DNA of 64,000 bases from Chitinophagaceae bacterium (GTDB lineage: Bacteria; Bacteroidota; Bacteroidia; Chitinophagales; Chitinophagaceae). Positions 51,227 to 61,344 of the stretch are shown in pieces. Each line of letters begins with the position of its first letter. The first letter of the stretch is position 1. The notes below the pieces were generated by a model, which had not been told where the DNA came from, ran no database searches, and was given only the letters and a program-made list of their open reading frames with translations. Location of the stretch: positions 43,544 through 107,543 of the forward strand of contig CANCVE010000004.1 in NCBI GenBank assembly GCA_947381435.1, in the 5' to 3' direction. A program made the translations under genes and the position numbers.

Positions 51227-52300
51227 ATGCTATTTAGAAATTTAAAGTTGGTTAGCTACGTGGTGTTTGGAAGGGGTAGCTTTAACCAGTTGGATAAAAT
51301 ATTGGAACCACAAAGAAAAGGAGAGGCACCAATGATATTTTTGGTGGATCATTTCTTTAAAGGAAAGGCTTTGCCCAACAGAATACCGATGAGAGGAAAG
51401 GATAAGATTATTTATGCTGACGTAACTTTTGAACCTAAAACCACTCAGGTGGATGCATTGGCAAAAAGCCTGAAAGAAGAGTTTGGAACCATTAGCGGCG
51501 TGATAGGAATAGGTGGCGGAAGCACAATGGATTTGGCAAAAGCAGTTGCTTTGATGATTAATAATCCGGGTAGTAGTGCCGATTATCAAGGATGGGACTT
51601 GGTGCAGCAAGCGGGTGTGTACAAAGCGGGTATACCAACGCTAAGCGGTACTGGTGCAGAGGTTTCGAGAACTACTGTGCTTACGGGACCTGTTAGAAAA
51701 CTGGGGATGAACAGTGATTTTACGCCTTTTGATCAGATTATACTAGATCCGGAATTGATAAAGGATGCACCTGCCAATCAGCGCTTTTATACTGGTATGG
51801 ATTGCTACATTCACTGTGTAGAAAGCTTGGAAGGAACTTTTTTGAACGAGTTTAGTAAGAGCTATGGCGAGAAAGCCATGCAGTTATGCCAAGAAGTTTT
51901 TCTGGGTAACAAAGAATGGACAGACCTGCACGACGATAAACTAATGATGGCTTCGTATGCGGGTGGAATGAGCATTGCTTACAGCCAAGTGGGTGTGGCG
52001 CACGCTGTTAGTTACGGCCTTAGTTACTTATTGGGCACAAAACATGGGGTTGGTAACTGTATTGTGATGAACCATTTGGAAGAATATTACCCCGCTGGCG
52101 TAGAAGAGTTTAAAAGAATGGTTGCCGAAAACAACATAGATATTCCGGTAGGTATTTGCAAGGGATTATCGGAAGATGACTTCGAAAAAATGATAAATGT
52201 AAGCATGGGCATGAAGCCATTGTGGGAAAATGCACTTGGTAAGGATTGGGAAAAGATAATGACCCGTGAAAAACTGAGGGCTTTATATAATAAATTGTAA
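51227..52300 (+). CDS. Iron-containing alcohol dehydrogenase, KdnB-like
   Basis: 357 aa from the ATG at 51227 (an upstream TTG at 51221 is less likely). The Rossmann half has GIGGGSTMDLAKAVALM; the metal half has the GMDCYIHCVESLEGTFLN and AHAVSYGLSYLLGTKHGVGN blocks that carry the Fe ligands. By sequence features it fits 3-deoxy-D-manno-octulosonate 8-oxidase (KdnB), which oxidises Kdo at C8 before transamination. The partner KdnA is not adjacent, so this is tentative; a general alcohol dehydrogenase role is possible. Confidence 0.8.
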   Translation: MLFRNLKLVSYVVFGRGSFNQLDKILEPQRKGEAPMIFLVDHFFKGKALPNRIPMRGKDKIIYADVTFEPKTTQVDALAKSLKEEFGTISGVIGIGGGSTMDLAKAVALMINNPGSSADYQGWDLVQQAGVYKAGIPTLSGTGAEVSRTTVLTGPVRKLGMNSDFTPFDQIILDPELIKDAPANQRFYTGMDCYIHCVESLEGTFLNEFSKSYGEKAMQLCQEVFLGNKEWTDLHDDKLMMASYAGGMSIAYSQVGVAHAVSYGLSYLLGTKHGVGNCIVMNHLEEYYPAGVEEFKRMVAENNIDIPVGICKGLSEDDFEKMINVSMGMKPLWENALGKDWEKIMTREKLRALYNKL

Positions 52301-52343
52301 ACTGCTAAAGGGAAGATTCTTAATAGCACTTAAATAAAAATAG

Positions 52344-52377
52344 AAAGGTTGTCTCCTAAGCGGGGCAGCCTTTTTTT
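52344..52377 (+). terminator. Rho-independent terminator
   Basis: AAAGGTTGTC pairs with GGCAGCCTTT (two G-T pairs) followed by TTTTTT, 44 bases after the Fe-ADH stop. Confidence 0.75.
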
Positions 52378-52624
52378 ATGGCGGTTATTTATGATAAATA
52401 AAGAAATTTTTTGTTATGGATAATGACAAAATTGGCAGATAATTCCAATCCTATTGTTTAATCGTACTTTAATTATCTTTTAATAAAATAAAGCAACGAA
52501 GGAATAATATTTGTCATCTATAAAATAAATTGATAATGCTTTAAATAATGGTATTTTATTTGAAGTATAAACTATCTGATTTGTTTCGGTAACAGTATTT
52601 TAGTTAAATTATAAAGCTCCGACA

Positions 52625-52825
52625 ATGAAAAAGAATAATTCTGAATTTGGTGTACTGATAGCTACTGCTATTACTGTGGCACTTCTTGGTATTGCTATAA
52701 CTCTTTTTGTGAGGCACTATTATATAGACAAAACAAAGGTTAATTCTGATGATGTTTTAACTAAACCGAAGGTTTTGCACAATGCAGCCTATTGTATTAA
52801 AGATAATTCCTACTATCAAATATAG
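52625..52825 (+). CDS. Small membrane protein (tentative)
   Basis: 66 aa with one central membrane helix (FGVLIATAITVALLGIAITL) and a short charged tail. No family recognised. It stands in a 0.8-kb AT-rich stretch, and the helix plus the plausible start context support a gene, but the evidence is weak. Confidence 0.4.
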   Translation: MKKNNSEFGVLIATAITVALLGIAITLFVRHYYIDKTKVNSDDVLTKPKVLHNAAYCIKDNSYYQI

Positions 52826-53106
52826 TCTTTGAGTAATACTGATTTTAAATGAGAGATTGATAAAGTATCTTCCTACATTACAGCAGATTCCTATCAAGAT
52901 TGTTAAATGAGGAAAGGGGAATAAGGCAGGATTATTTGAATAGGGGATTATTTCCCGGAAAAATAAATCCAATTAAACAATAGTAATTACTAAAGGTGCC
53001 AAGTATCACCAACTTGTAGAATTACTCCACCAAATTTTAAATAAGGATTACTGTATAATGCTGAATTAATCATTGCAAAAACAGCTAATTAGCCAACAAA
53101 ACCGTA

Positions 53107-54069
53107 TTAATTTTGATGTAATACAGCTTTCTTTGTCTCTAGTTTCTTCAAGAAGCCAATCCCCAATAAGCTTTTAGTTTGTAGTGCTGCAGAGGTTTGA
53201 TTTGGGCCAAAAATTCGGACGTTATCATCGTAAATAAAGTCGAGACTATAGGTAGCACTAAAGTATTTGTTTATCTTAAAAGACACTTGATTGGTCATAT
53301 AAACATTAATGTTTTCGGGATGATATAGGTAATTGGAAAATAAATCAAGTCGCCCTTTATAAGTAATGTTTTTATCGAGCGAATTACGATAGTTGATAGT
53401 TGCAAATGCACCGAGTTCTTGTTTGATATTTTTGCCTGCGTCAACACCATAAGCAGCCTGTCTAGCAAGAATGTTATTTGTTACAATAATTAAACGCGAA
53501 GTTGCAGGCGACAAGAAGACGGATAGTTTATTGTTTGGTTTATAATCAAAACCTATAGAAAGCAAGGTGTAAGCAGGCGAAAGGATGGAGGATGAGAATG
53601 TTCCTACATTGTCTTTGTAAGTATAACCATCAAAGAACTGCGAACGGAAGTTGAACAAAGCGGAAAGATACCATTTGCCCGTAGTATCCATCTTATAGCC
53701 GTATTTGCTAAGCAAATCTAGTCGGTCATCATTCTTTCTGCCACCCAAACTCGAGGTTTGTACAAACCCTAAGTTAACATCTATATTATTATCCCAGTTA
53801 AATCTTTTTTTCTGGTAATATACAAAGTAGTTTAGGTACGAACTCACTGCCAATGAAAAGTTATCTCCACCTGCTGCCCAATTACTCAATGATCCTTGAG
53901 CAAGAGAAAAGTTAACCAATCCTCCTCTCTTCCAATTCCAGGTAGAGGTGTCAGATTCTTTTTTAATACTTTTATAGGTTTCTTTTATTAAAGGTTTAAT
54001 GGGGAGGTCTTGTGCAAGTGTGATGGTAAACGTACTTAGTAATACTCCAATAAGTGCTAAATGCTTCAT
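53107..54069 (-). CDS. Outer-membrane DUF3078 protein
   Basis: 320 aa with a signal peptide (MKHLALIGVLLSTFTITLAQ). Beta-barrel-like alternation with WNWKRGGLVNFSLAQGSLSN then WAAGGDNFSL, the DUF3078 start, and ends with a FGPNQTSAALQTKSLLGIGF strand. Function unknown; the family is typical of Bacteroidota. It is divergent from miaB. Confidence 0.9.
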   Translation of the reverse strand: MKHLALIGVLLSTFTITLAQDLPIKPLIKETYKSIKKESDTSTWNWKRGGLVNFSLAQGSLSNWAAGGDNFSLAVSSYLNYFVYYQKKRFNWDNNIDVNLGFVQTSSLGGRKNDDRLDLLSKYGYKMDTTGKWYLSALFNFRSQFFDGYTYKDNVGTFSSSILSPAYTLLSIGFDYKPNNKLSVFLSPATSRLIIVTNNILARQAAYGVDAGKNIKQELGAFATINYRNSLDKNITYKGRLDLFSNYLYHPENINVYMTNQVSFKINKYFSATYSLDFIYDDNVRIFGPNQTSAALQTKSLLGIGFLKKLETKKAVLHQN

Positions 54070-54176
54070 GAATCTAAAATTTTGCGACCAAAAATAAGTG
54101 TAACCTTACCTTTATATATAATGCTGCCAAACTGACATTAATCCTTTATTTTTGCAATCTTAATTTTTTGTACTTA

Positions 54177-55601
54177 ATGGATTTACTCGAAATAGAAAAT
54201 AAGACACACGACGAAGTAAGGCAGGGAGAAGCTTATGCCCCCGTAAGCAATAGCCAAAGCGTTTACAAAAAGTATTTCTACATAGAAAGTTATGGCTGTG
54301 CAATGAATTTTAGTGACACAGAAATTGTTGCCTCCATCCTGAATAGTAATGGGTATGGCGCAACAAAAAACGTAGAGGACGCGGAACTAATATTTGTAAA
54401 CACCTGTTCCATCCGCGAAAAGGCAGAAGCTACTGTTCGTAAACGTCTTACTGAATTTAGAAAGCTAAAAGAAGCTAATAAGAATGTACTTGTTGGCGTG
54501 CTTGGCTGCATGGCCGAAAGGTTGAAAACCAAACTTTTAGAAGAGGAGAAGTTAGTAGATATCGTTGTAGGGCCAGACAGTTACAGAAGCTTACCATCGC
54601 TTATAGAAAGGGCAGAAACTGGGCATAAAGCAGTAAATGTTTTATTGAGTAGGGAGGAAACCTATGCTGATATCTCGCCTATTAGGTTAGATACTAATGG
54701 GGTGAGTGCTTTTGTTTCTATTATGCGTGGTTGTAATAATATGTGCAGCTTTTGTGTGGTTCCTTTTACGCGTGGTAGGGAAAGAAGCCGTGATGCAGAT
54801 TCAATTGTGGCAGAAGCAACTGAATTATTCAATAATGGATATAAAGAAATAACGCTTCTCGGACAAAATGTGGATAGTTACCATTGGCATGATGAACAGA
54901 ACGACAAATTTGTAAGCTTTGCCAATCTTCTAGAAAGAGTTGCTTTGATCAATAAAAATTTAAGAATTAGGTTCAGTACATCGCACCCCAAAGACATTAC
55001 AGACGAGGTATTGTTTACCATGGCCAAGTATGAAAATGTGTGCAATCACATACATTTTCCTTTGCAAAGTGGAAGTACAAGGTTATTGCAATTGATGAAT
55101 AGAACTTATTCCAAAGAATGGTATATTGCCAAGATTGATAAGATAAAAGAAATACTGCCAAACTGTAGTATTACGGCAGATATCATTACCGGCTTCTGTA
55201 CCGAGACCGAAGAAGACCACAAGGAAACGTTAAGTGTGATGGAATACTGCAAATACGACATGAGCTACATGTACTTTTACAGCGAACGCCCAGGTACGCT
55301 TGCTGCAAAGAGGTTTGAAGACGATGTTCCATTAGATATAAAGAAAAGAAGGCTTCAAGAAGTGGTAGATATGCAAGGTGTACAATCTACTGCAAGCAAT
55401 TTGAGGGATATTGGACAAACTTTCAAGGTTTTAATAGATAGTAAGAGTAAGAAAAGTGAATTAGATTGGGCAGGAAGAAACGAACAAAATAAATCGGTGG
55501 TATTTCCTAAGGGGAATTTTAATTATCAGAAGGGCGATTTTGTAATGGTGAAGATTATTAATTGTACTCGTGCAACATTATTAGGAGAGATTGTAGAATA
55601 G
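54177..55601 (+). CDS. miaB: tRNA-2-methylthio-N6-dimethylallyladenosine synthase
   Basis: 474 aa from the ATG at 54177; an in-frame TTG at 54168 adds three residues. The N-terminal methylthiotransferase domain has Cys41 (YGCAMN), Cys77 (VNTCSIRE) and Cys111 (LGCMAE) for one cluster; the radical SAM motif GCNNMCSFC (Cys186, Cys190, Cys193) binds the second; a C-terminal TRAM domain follows ([14 protein letters not shown] onward). It adds a methylthio group to A37 in tRNAs reading UNN codons. It leads a run of five genes to secG. Confidence 0.96.
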   Translation: MDLLEIENKTHDEVRQGEAYAPVSNSQSVYKKYFYIESYGCAMNFSDTEIVASILNSNGYGATKNVEDAELIFVNTCSIREKAEATVRKRLTEFRKLKEANKNVLVGVLGCMAERLKTKLLEEEKLVDIVVGPDSYRSLPSLIERAETGHKAVNVLLSREETYADISPIRLDTNGVSAFVSIMRGCNNMCSFCVVPFTRGRERSRDADSIVAEATELFNNGYKEITLLGQNVDSYHWHDEQNDKFVSFANLLERVALINKNLRIRFSTSHPKDITDEVLFTMAKYENVCNHIHFPLQSGSTRLLQLMNRTYSKEWYIAKIDKIKEILPNCSITADIITGFCTETEEDHKETLSVMEYCKYDMSYMYFYSERPGTLAAKRFEDDVPLDIKKRRLQEVVDMQGVQSTASNLRDIGQTFKVLIDSKSKKSELDWAGRNEQNKSVVFPKGNFNYQKGDFVMVKIINCTRATLLGEIVE

Positions 55602-55621
55602 CGGCATTTTAAACGAAGAAA

Positions 55622-56905
55622 ATGGATTTACAAAGCATAAAAAATAGGTTTGGAATTATAGGAAATTCCCCTGCTCTGAACTTTGCACTAAATACTGCTG
55701 TACAAGTTGCAGCTACCGACCTGACAGTGCTTGTAGTTGGGGAGAGTGGGGTTGGTAAGGAAGTTATTTCGCAAATTATACATGCTACTTCAAGTAGAAA
55801 ACATAATCTTTTTATTGCTTTAAACTGTGGTGCAATACCAGAAGGTACGATAGATAGTGAATTGTTTGGACATGAAAAAGGTGCGTTTACGGGTGCGGTA
55901 GATAGTAGGAAAGGATATTTTGAAACAGTAAGTGGCGGTACTATTTTCTTAGATGAAATAGGAGAAATGCCACTTGGTACGCAAGCTCGTTTGCTTCGTG
56001 TATTAGAAACTGGGGAATTTATAAGGGTAGGTTCATCGAAGGTTCAGAAAACAGATGTACGTGTAATTGCTGCAACGAATAGAGAACTGTTAGAGTTTGC
56101 AGAGAAAGGACGTTTTAGGCAAGATTTGTATTATCGTTTGAGTACTGTGCCTATTAGAATGCCTGCGCTTAGAGATAGGCAGGAAGATATTTTGTTATTA
56201 TTCAGGAAGTTCGTAGTTGATTTTGCTGAACGATATAAAACAACGCCCGTTCAGCTTGATGAAGGCGCAAAGAAGCTATTGGTTGGCTATCCATTTCCAG
56301 GTAATGTGCGCGAATTGAAGAATCTGGCGGAACAGATTTCTGTTTTAAGTACGAGTAATAATATAGATTCTTTAGCATTGAAGAGATTTCTGCCAGAAAA
56401 AGTAGGAAACAGGATGCCAATGCTGGCAAGCGATGCTGCACCTCAAGGAGAGTTTGCCAATGAAAGAGAAATACTGTACAAGCTTTTCTTCGATATGAAG
56501 AAAGATGTGACAGAACTTAAGAAAATGTTTGTAGAGATTTTGAAGAACCCTTCTTTAACCGGAAGTGCTTCTGATTATATAAAAGAGACTTTGAATAGTG
56601 AGTTTCATTCTAATGGGCTTGACACTCAAACTATTTTACCACAGCAAAAAGTAGGGCAACCAACTTCTAATCAGCCTAGTTTTATTCAAACACCAAATGG
56701 TCAGCCGGTACTATTAAATGATGATGAAATATATCATCATGAAGAAATAGAGGAAACATTGAACATCATGGTGGTAGAAAAAGAACTAATTATCAAAGCT
56801 TTAAGGAAGCATAAAGGCAAAAGAAAAGATGCTAGTAAAGAGTTAGGGATTAGTGAAAGAACCCTTTACCGTAAATTGATAGAATATGATATTGATAATT
56901 TATAG
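55622..56905 (+). CDS. Sigma-54-dependent transcriptional activator without receiver domain
   Basis: 427 aa. AAA+ core: Walker A GESGVGKE (about 40-47), sigma-54 contact loop GAFTGA (87-92), Walker B TIFLDEIG (107-114), and arginine-finger/sensor segments (RFRQDLYYRL, FPGNVRELKNL). A variable Gln/Asn-rich linker follows and the C-terminus is a Fis-type helix-turn-helix (ALRKHKGKRKDASKELGISE then RTLYRKLIEYD). It lacks a receiver or sensory domain, so regulation may be by protein contact or by level. Its position just after miaB and before lptE is typical of many Bacteroidota and suggests envelope control. Confidence 0.92.
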   Translation: MDLQSIKNRFGIIGNSPALNFALNTAVQVAATDLTVLVVGESGVGKEVISQIIHATSSRKHNLFIALNCGAIPEGTIDSELFGHEKGAFTGAVDSRKGYFETVSGGTIFLDEIGEMPLGTQARLLRVLETGEFIRVGSSKVQKTDVRVIAATNRELLEFAEKGRFRQDLYYRLSTVPIRMPALRDRQEDILLLFRKFVVDFAERYKTTPVQLDEGAKKLLVGYPFPGNVRELKNLAEQISVLSTSNNIDSLALKRFLPEKVGNRMPMLASDAAPQGEFANEREILYKLFFDMKKDVTELKKMFVEILKNPSLTGSASDYIKETLNSEFHSNGLDTQTILPQQKVGQPTSNQPSFIQTPNGQPVLLNDDEIYHHEEIEETLNIMVVEKELIIKALRKHKGKRKDASKELGISERTLYRKLIEYDIDNL

Positions 56906-56941
56906 TTATCATTACAGCCCATTTTAAATAATAGATAATTG

Positions 56942-57463
56942 ATGCCCCAAAGAATTCTTACCTGTTTTACAACATTAATGCTGATTCTCTCAATATTTAT
57001 ATTGACTGAATCTTGTGGAGTTTACTCTTTTAAAGATGTTTCTATTGATTACACCAAAATTAAAACGATCAAAATAGGTTTCTTCGAAAACAAGGCACGA
57101 TACATTAATCCAACACTAAGTCCATTGCTTACAAACAAGATTCAACAGAAGATAGTAAGTCAGACCAAGTTGGTAAGAACAAATAATGATGACGCTAATC
57201 TTCAAATTTCGGGATATATATCTGATTACACGGTTTCTACAACTTCAATATCAGCAAATCAGTCAACTGGAAACAGGTTAAATGTGGGTGTACATTTGAT
57301 TGTGAAGAACAATGTGGAAAACAAAACGGATGAATACGACGTTACCCGTAACTTCGATTTTTCAGCAGATTTATCATTGCAACAAGCAGAGTTAAAGTTG
57401 CAGGATCAGATTATCAGTAACATAACTGACGAAATTTTTAATCGAATATTCTCTAATTGGTAA
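56942..57463 (+). CDS. lptE: LptE-family outer-membrane lipoprotein
   Basis: 173 aa from the ATG at 56942 (a TTG one codon upstream is less likely). Hydrophobic leader with a lipobox (LTESCGVYSF); then the GVYSFKDVSIDYTKIKTIKI start and ARYINPTLSPLLTNKIQQKI, as in Bacteroidota LptE homologues. It would plug LptD for lipopolysaccharide assembly in the outer membrane. Lies 36 bases after the activator. Confidence 0.85.
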   Translation: MPQRILTCFTTLMLILSIFILTESCGVYSFKDVSIDYTKIKTIKIGFFENKARYINPTLSPLLTNKIQQKIVSQTKLVRTNNDDANLQISGYISDYTVSTTSISANQSTGNRLNVGVHLIVKNNVENKTDEYDVTRNFDFSADLSLQQAELKLQDQIISNITDEIFNRIFSNW

Positions 57464-57485
57464 TTTTTATTAATTTCACCCCTTT

Positions 57486-58913
57486 ATGACATCTGAAGAA
57501 GTATTATATAGCATCACTGGAAATAGACAATTTGACAATACTAATGTTGATGATATTTCTGCAGTTGTAAGGGAACATCCTTATTTTTCGCCTGCACAGT
57601 TTATTCTTGCATTAAAGCAGAAAAAGGATAGTAGTTTCAATTATCAATATCAATTACAAAAGGCTTCCCTTTATTTTAGCAATCAAGTTTGGTTAAATTA
57701 TCTTTTGAATGAAAAGGAAGTTGCTGTACCTGATTTGCATTTTCAAGAAGCGGAACCAATATTAGAAAATACTAAACCAATTGTAGAAGAAAATATTTTT
57801 CCTACATCTTTATTGGGCTCCCAATCGTTCATTCCGCAAGCAGAAGAAGATGCCGGGTTCAATTATCATTCACTATTTTCGAATAATGAAAAGGATATCC
57901 AAGTTCCAACACTTGAAGCCGTTAAACAAATGCTCGGCAATAATTCTGACGAAAACACTTCGGAAGAAGCTCCACAGTTTCCAAGTATTTTAGAAGAGCC
58001 AATTGCAGTTGCAACAACTACAATTGCACCTATTACTGAATCTTTTGGCAGTAGCATTACTACAATTGCTGCAGGTGCTGGAGCAACTGCTGTTGCAGCC
58101 GTGGTAAGCAGTATCCCTTCTTTCTCATTTTTATCTGATGAGGAGAATAAGTCGGAAGAAACATCTTCTATATATGTTAGCAAACCATTACAAGCAATTG
58201 TAGCCGAAAAAGAGGCTATAGAAGAAGAGTTAATAGATGAATTACCGCAAGAAGTTCACGCTATAATTGAATCAATTGCAACCAGTGAAGAAGAAGTAGT
58301 TTCAACTATACCTTCTTATTCTTTTAAAGGCTTTGCTGAGGAATCCCCGTTGGTTGCTGAACCTGAAAATGATTTGTCGGATGCTGTTTCTATAAGCGAG
58401 GCTTTTGCAAAAGAACAGTTTGAAGAACCTGAAGAAGAAAAAGAGGAAGAGAGTGGTGTATTTGAAAACAATATATCATCACTTATATCTACACAAGTAG
58501 AAGGGTATAATAAGCCGCTTGAAGAAAACTCTAAGTTTGAATTTGAGAATGAAAATCATTTACACACGGTAGATTATTTTGCTTCTCTTGGAATTAAAAT
58601 AGATTTAACCAAACAACCTCAGGATAAACTAACCATGCAAATGAGAAGGTTTACTGATTGGTTAAAACAGATTAAGAAAACAGATGCTAATCCACAGGAC
58701 TTAGGAACAGACCCAGAATTGGAAAAAGCAATACAAAATATTGCTAAAACATCTATCGAAGCAAAGGAAATTGTTACGGAAACAATGGCCGATGTGTTCA
58801 TCAAACAAGGCAAGGTTAGTAAGGCAATTCAGCTTTATATAAAATTAAGTTTTTTAGATCCTGCCAAATCCACTTATTTTGCAAACAAGATTCAACAATT
58901 AAAAGGAATCTAA
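57486..58913 (+). CDS. Hypothetical protein with TPR-like C-terminus
   Basis: 475 aa. The N-terminal 80 residues are helical (EEVLYSITGNRQF, HPYFSPAQFILALKQKKD); residues 85-340 are low-complexity, rich in Glu, Ser and Ala; the last 35 residues resemble one tetratricopeptide unit (DVFIKQGKVSKAIQLYIKLS then FLDPAKS). It has no signal peptide. In Bacteroidota a protein of this type is usually found between lptE and secG; function unknown. Confidence 0.8.
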   Translation: MTSEEVLYSITGNRQFDNTNVDDISAVVREHPYFSPAQFILALKQKKDSSFNYQYQLQKASLYFSNQVWLNYLLNEKEVAVPDLHFQEAEPILENTKPIVEENIFPTSLLGSQSFIPQAEEDAGFNYHSLFSNNEKDIQVPTLEAVKQMLGNNSDENTSEEAPQFPSILEEPIAVATTTIAPITESFGSSITTIAAGAGATAVAAVVSSIPSFSFLSDEENKSEETSSIYVSKPLQAIVAEKEAIEEELIDELPQEVHAIIESIATSEEEVVSTIPSYSFKGFAEESPLVAEPENDLSDAVSISEAFAKEQFEEPEEEKEEESGVFENNISSLISTQVEGYNKPLEENSKFEFENENHLHTVDYFASLGIKIDLTKQPQDKLTMQMRRFTDWLKQIKKTDANPQDLGTDPELEKAIQNIAKTSIEAKEIVTETMADVFIKQGKVSKAIQLYIKLSFLDPAKSTYFANKIQQLKGI

Positions 58914-58922
58914 ATTTTAATT

Positions 58923-59222
58923 ATGGTTTACTTATTTTTAGCTTTAATCGTTTTGGCTTCTGTCGCTTTGGCTTTTGTGGTATTAATACAAAATCCAAAA
59001 GGCGGTGGGCTTTCTGGTAGTGTTGGCGGATTGAACAACAATACTATGGGTGTAAAACAAACTACTGATGTACTAGAAAAAGGTACTTGGTTGTTTGCTG
59101 GTATCATTGCTGTTTTGGCTTTGACCTCTACTTTGTTCTTAAAAGGTGGTTCTACAAGTGTTGACAATTCTCTATTACAAAAGGTGAACACAACAGCTCC
59201 GGCAGCTCCTTTGAAAAAATAA
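58923..59222 (+). CDS. secG: Preprotein translocase subunit SecG
   Basis: 99 aa with two membrane helices (VYLFLALIVLASVALAFVVL and TWLFAGIIAVLALTSTLF), the family loop QNPKGGGLSG between them, and a short Ala/Pro-rich tail. It helps SecYE move proteins across the inner membrane. Nine bases after the upstream stop, so co-transcribed; a terminator follows. Confidence 0.95.
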   Translation: MVYLFLALIVLASVALAFVVLIQNPKGGGLSGSVGGLNNNTMGVKQTTDVLEKGTWLFAGIIAVLALTSTLFLKGGSTSVDNSLLQKVNTTAPAAPLKK

Positions 59223-59243
59223 TTTTTTAATTAACCCACATTT

Positions 59244-59274
59244 AATCCCCGCTAAGTGAAAACTTAACGGGGAT
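59244..59274 (+). terminator. Rho-independent terminator after secG
   Basis: AATCCCCGCTAAGT pairs with ACTTAACGGGGATT (one G-T pair), then TTTT. It ends the miaB-secG run and overlaps the 5' leader of mltG. Confidence 0.88.
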
Positions 59275-59291
59275 TTTTGTTTATTTACCAC

Positions 59292-60323
59292 ATGAAAAAA
59301 ACAACGCTCGTACTTCTGTTGATAATATCCTTACTAGGGGCAATAGCTTACTTAGTTCTTGCACCGGCAACTGCCTTCTCCGATAAAAGTAAATCGGTAG
59401 TAATTCCCCAAGGAAAAACTGATAAAGAAACGGTTATTGATTTATTTGTTGAAAAAGAAATTGTAAAAAATGGGTGGGCATTCCAATTATTGGGTAGTGG
59501 ATTTAATATTTGGGGAAAGATTAAACCCGGTAAGTTTCAGATAAAGCGTTCGGACAACTTAATTAACATAGTAAGGATGCTACGCAATAATCATCAAATA
59601 GAAGTGAAGCTGGTGATTAATAAATTGCGCATCAATGAAGATTTGGCTAAACTAATAGGTAAAAACTTCTCTACAGATTCGGCTTCTGCTATGGCTTTTC
59701 TTTCAAACAATGATTCTTTAAAACAATACTCGGTTGATAGTAATACTGTTTGCAATATCATCATTCCAAATACTTATACCTTTTACTACATAACACCTTT
59801 GAGCAAAATATTAGCTAAACTAAAATCTACTAGCGAAGACTTTTGGAATGCTGAAGGAAGAGGTCAGAAAGCCTCAGCCATTGGTTTTTCTACTAAAGAA
59901 ATTTATACTATTGCGTCAATTGTAGAGGAAGAAACCAATATGGAAGCAGATAAAGGCAAGATTGCAAGCGTGTACATTAACCGTTATCATAAAGGAATGA
60001 ACTTAGGCGCAGACCCAACCGTGAAGTTTGCTTTGAAAGATTTTTCATTAAAAAGAATCCTTTTTCAACATCTTTCTGTTGCGTCTCCTTATAATACTTA
60101 CAGAAATAAGGGGCTTCCTCCCGGGCCAATTTGTACGCCAAGTGTAGAAACAATTGATGCGGTATTAAATGCGCCGACTACCGATTATCTTTTCTTTGTT
60201 GCTAAGCCCGACTTTAGTGGATACAGCAATTTTAGTAGCAACTTTGCCGAGCATAGCAAATATGCAAAACAATATCAGCAGGCATTAAATGATTATCTAT
60301 TAAGAAAAAAAACAAAGGAATAG
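59292..60323 (+). CDS. mltG: Endolytic murein transglycosylase
   Basis: 343 aa from the ATG at 59292; a TTG at 59277 lies inside the terminator. One N-terminal membrane anchor (LVLLLIISLLGAIAYLVLA), LysM-like/YceG domain, then the active site TIASIVEEETN and blocks NLGADPTVKFA, SPYNTYRNKGLPPGPICTPS. It cuts nascent glycan strands near the inner membrane. Its stop TAG overlaps the next gene's GTG start by one base (TAGTG), so translation is probably coupled. Confidence 0.95.
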   Translation: MKKTTLVLLLIISLLGAIAYLVLAPATAFSDKSKSVVIPQGKTDKETVIDLFVEKEIVKNGWAFQLLGSGFNIWGKIKPGKFQIKRSDNLINIVRMLRNNHQIEVKLVINKLRINEDLAKLIGKNFSTDSASAMAFLSNNDSLKQYSVDSNTVCNIIIPNTYTFYYITPLSKILAKLKSTSEDFWNAEGRGQKASAIGFSTKEIYTIASIVEEETNMEADKGKIASVYINRYHKGMNLGADPTVKFALKDFSLKRILFQHLSVASPYNTYRNKGLPPGPICTPSVETIDAVLNAPTTDYLFFVAKPDFSGYSNFSSNFAEHSKYAKQYQQALNDYLLRKKTKE

Positions 60324-61252
60324 TGACCAAATTTGAACGTAAGCTTTTAAATTTTCCTCCCATTACTTTTCTTGTCAGTAAGAGTAAACAAAGTACGCTT
60401 CCTGGTTTGCAGGAGCTTTGTTTGCATGATGTACTTGTAGAGTTTATCAGGCAAGTAAAAAAGGCTGGGCTTCGGGAGCGTTCCTCTGCCATCTCTTTCA
60501 ATATGATTATGGCATTGCCGGCAGGTTTGCTTTTCCTGTTCTCCATCATTCCATATTTACCAGGTTCTAACAGTTTCGACGCGCAGATAATGGGACTATT
60601 CAAAGATATAGCCCCCAATTCTAGTACCTATTTATTAATTAGAAATATCCTTAGAGATTTGTTAGAAAAACATGTGGGCGTATTCTCCTTTGGTTTCGTA
60701 TTGCTCATTTATTATTCTTCAAACATGATGATGGGCATCATTCATACCTTCGATAAATCTATTCAAGAAAAAAGGGTATTCTTTCTGCACAAACGTTTGC
60801 GCGCCATCATGATGACGGCCATCCTCATTGTTTTTGTCCTTACATCGTCCACATTGCTCATTGGGCATCATCAATTTGAGATAATCTTAAAAAAACTATT
60901 TCACATGAAGAGAAAGGCCGACCTGCCATGGTGGGATGCTGTGCGGTGGATAATTCTAATCCTGTTTTTGTTTTATGGAATAGCCTTGGTTTACAAGTTT
61001 GCGCCTTCGGTAAAGCGTCGTTGGCCGCTTATTACGCCTGGTTCCATATTGGCTACATCACTTACACTTATTACTACATTGCTATTTAGTTATTGGGTAA
61101 ATAACTTTGCAGGCTACAACCGTGTTTATGGTTCCATTGGTACGGTAATGATTATTATGCTATTGATAAACCTCAATTCGCTTATTCTCCTCATTGGTTT
61201 TGAGCTTAATGTAAGTATAAGAAAACTGGTTGCTGCAAGAGATAATGAGTAA
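60323..61252 (+). CDS. YihY/BrkB-family membrane protein
   Basis: 309 aa, GTG start overlapping the mltG stop. Six predicted helices in the family order: FNMIMALPAGLLFLFSIIPY, then FGFVLLIYYSSNMMMGIIHT, AIMMTAILIVFVLTSSTLLIG, and GYNRVYGSIGTVMIIML with the conserved Gly-rich YGSIG region. Long mis-annotated as RNase BN, it is an inner-membrane protein of unknown function. Coupled to mltG. Confidence 0.9.
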   Translation: MTKFERKLLNFPPITFLVSKSKQSTLPGLQELCLHDVLVEFIRQVKKAGLRERSSAISFNMIMALPAGLLFLFSIIPYLPGSNSFDAQIMGLFKDIAPNSSTYLLIRNILRDLLEKHVGVFSFGFVLLIYYSSNMMMGIIHTFDKSIQEKRVFFLHKRLRAIMMTAILIVFVLTSSTLLIGHHQFEIILKKLFHMKRKADLPWWDAVRWIILILFLFYGIALVYKFAPSVKRRWPLITPGSILATSLTLITTLLFSYWVNNFAGYNRVYGSIGTVMIIMLLINLNSLILLIGFELNVSIRKLVAARDNE

Positions 61253-61344
61253 ACGGAAAAATTTACTTATTGTGTTATTAATCTGAAACCCTATCATATT
61301 TCAACCATTCCCCTACTTTTATTGTTTCAAACAAAAATTATTAT

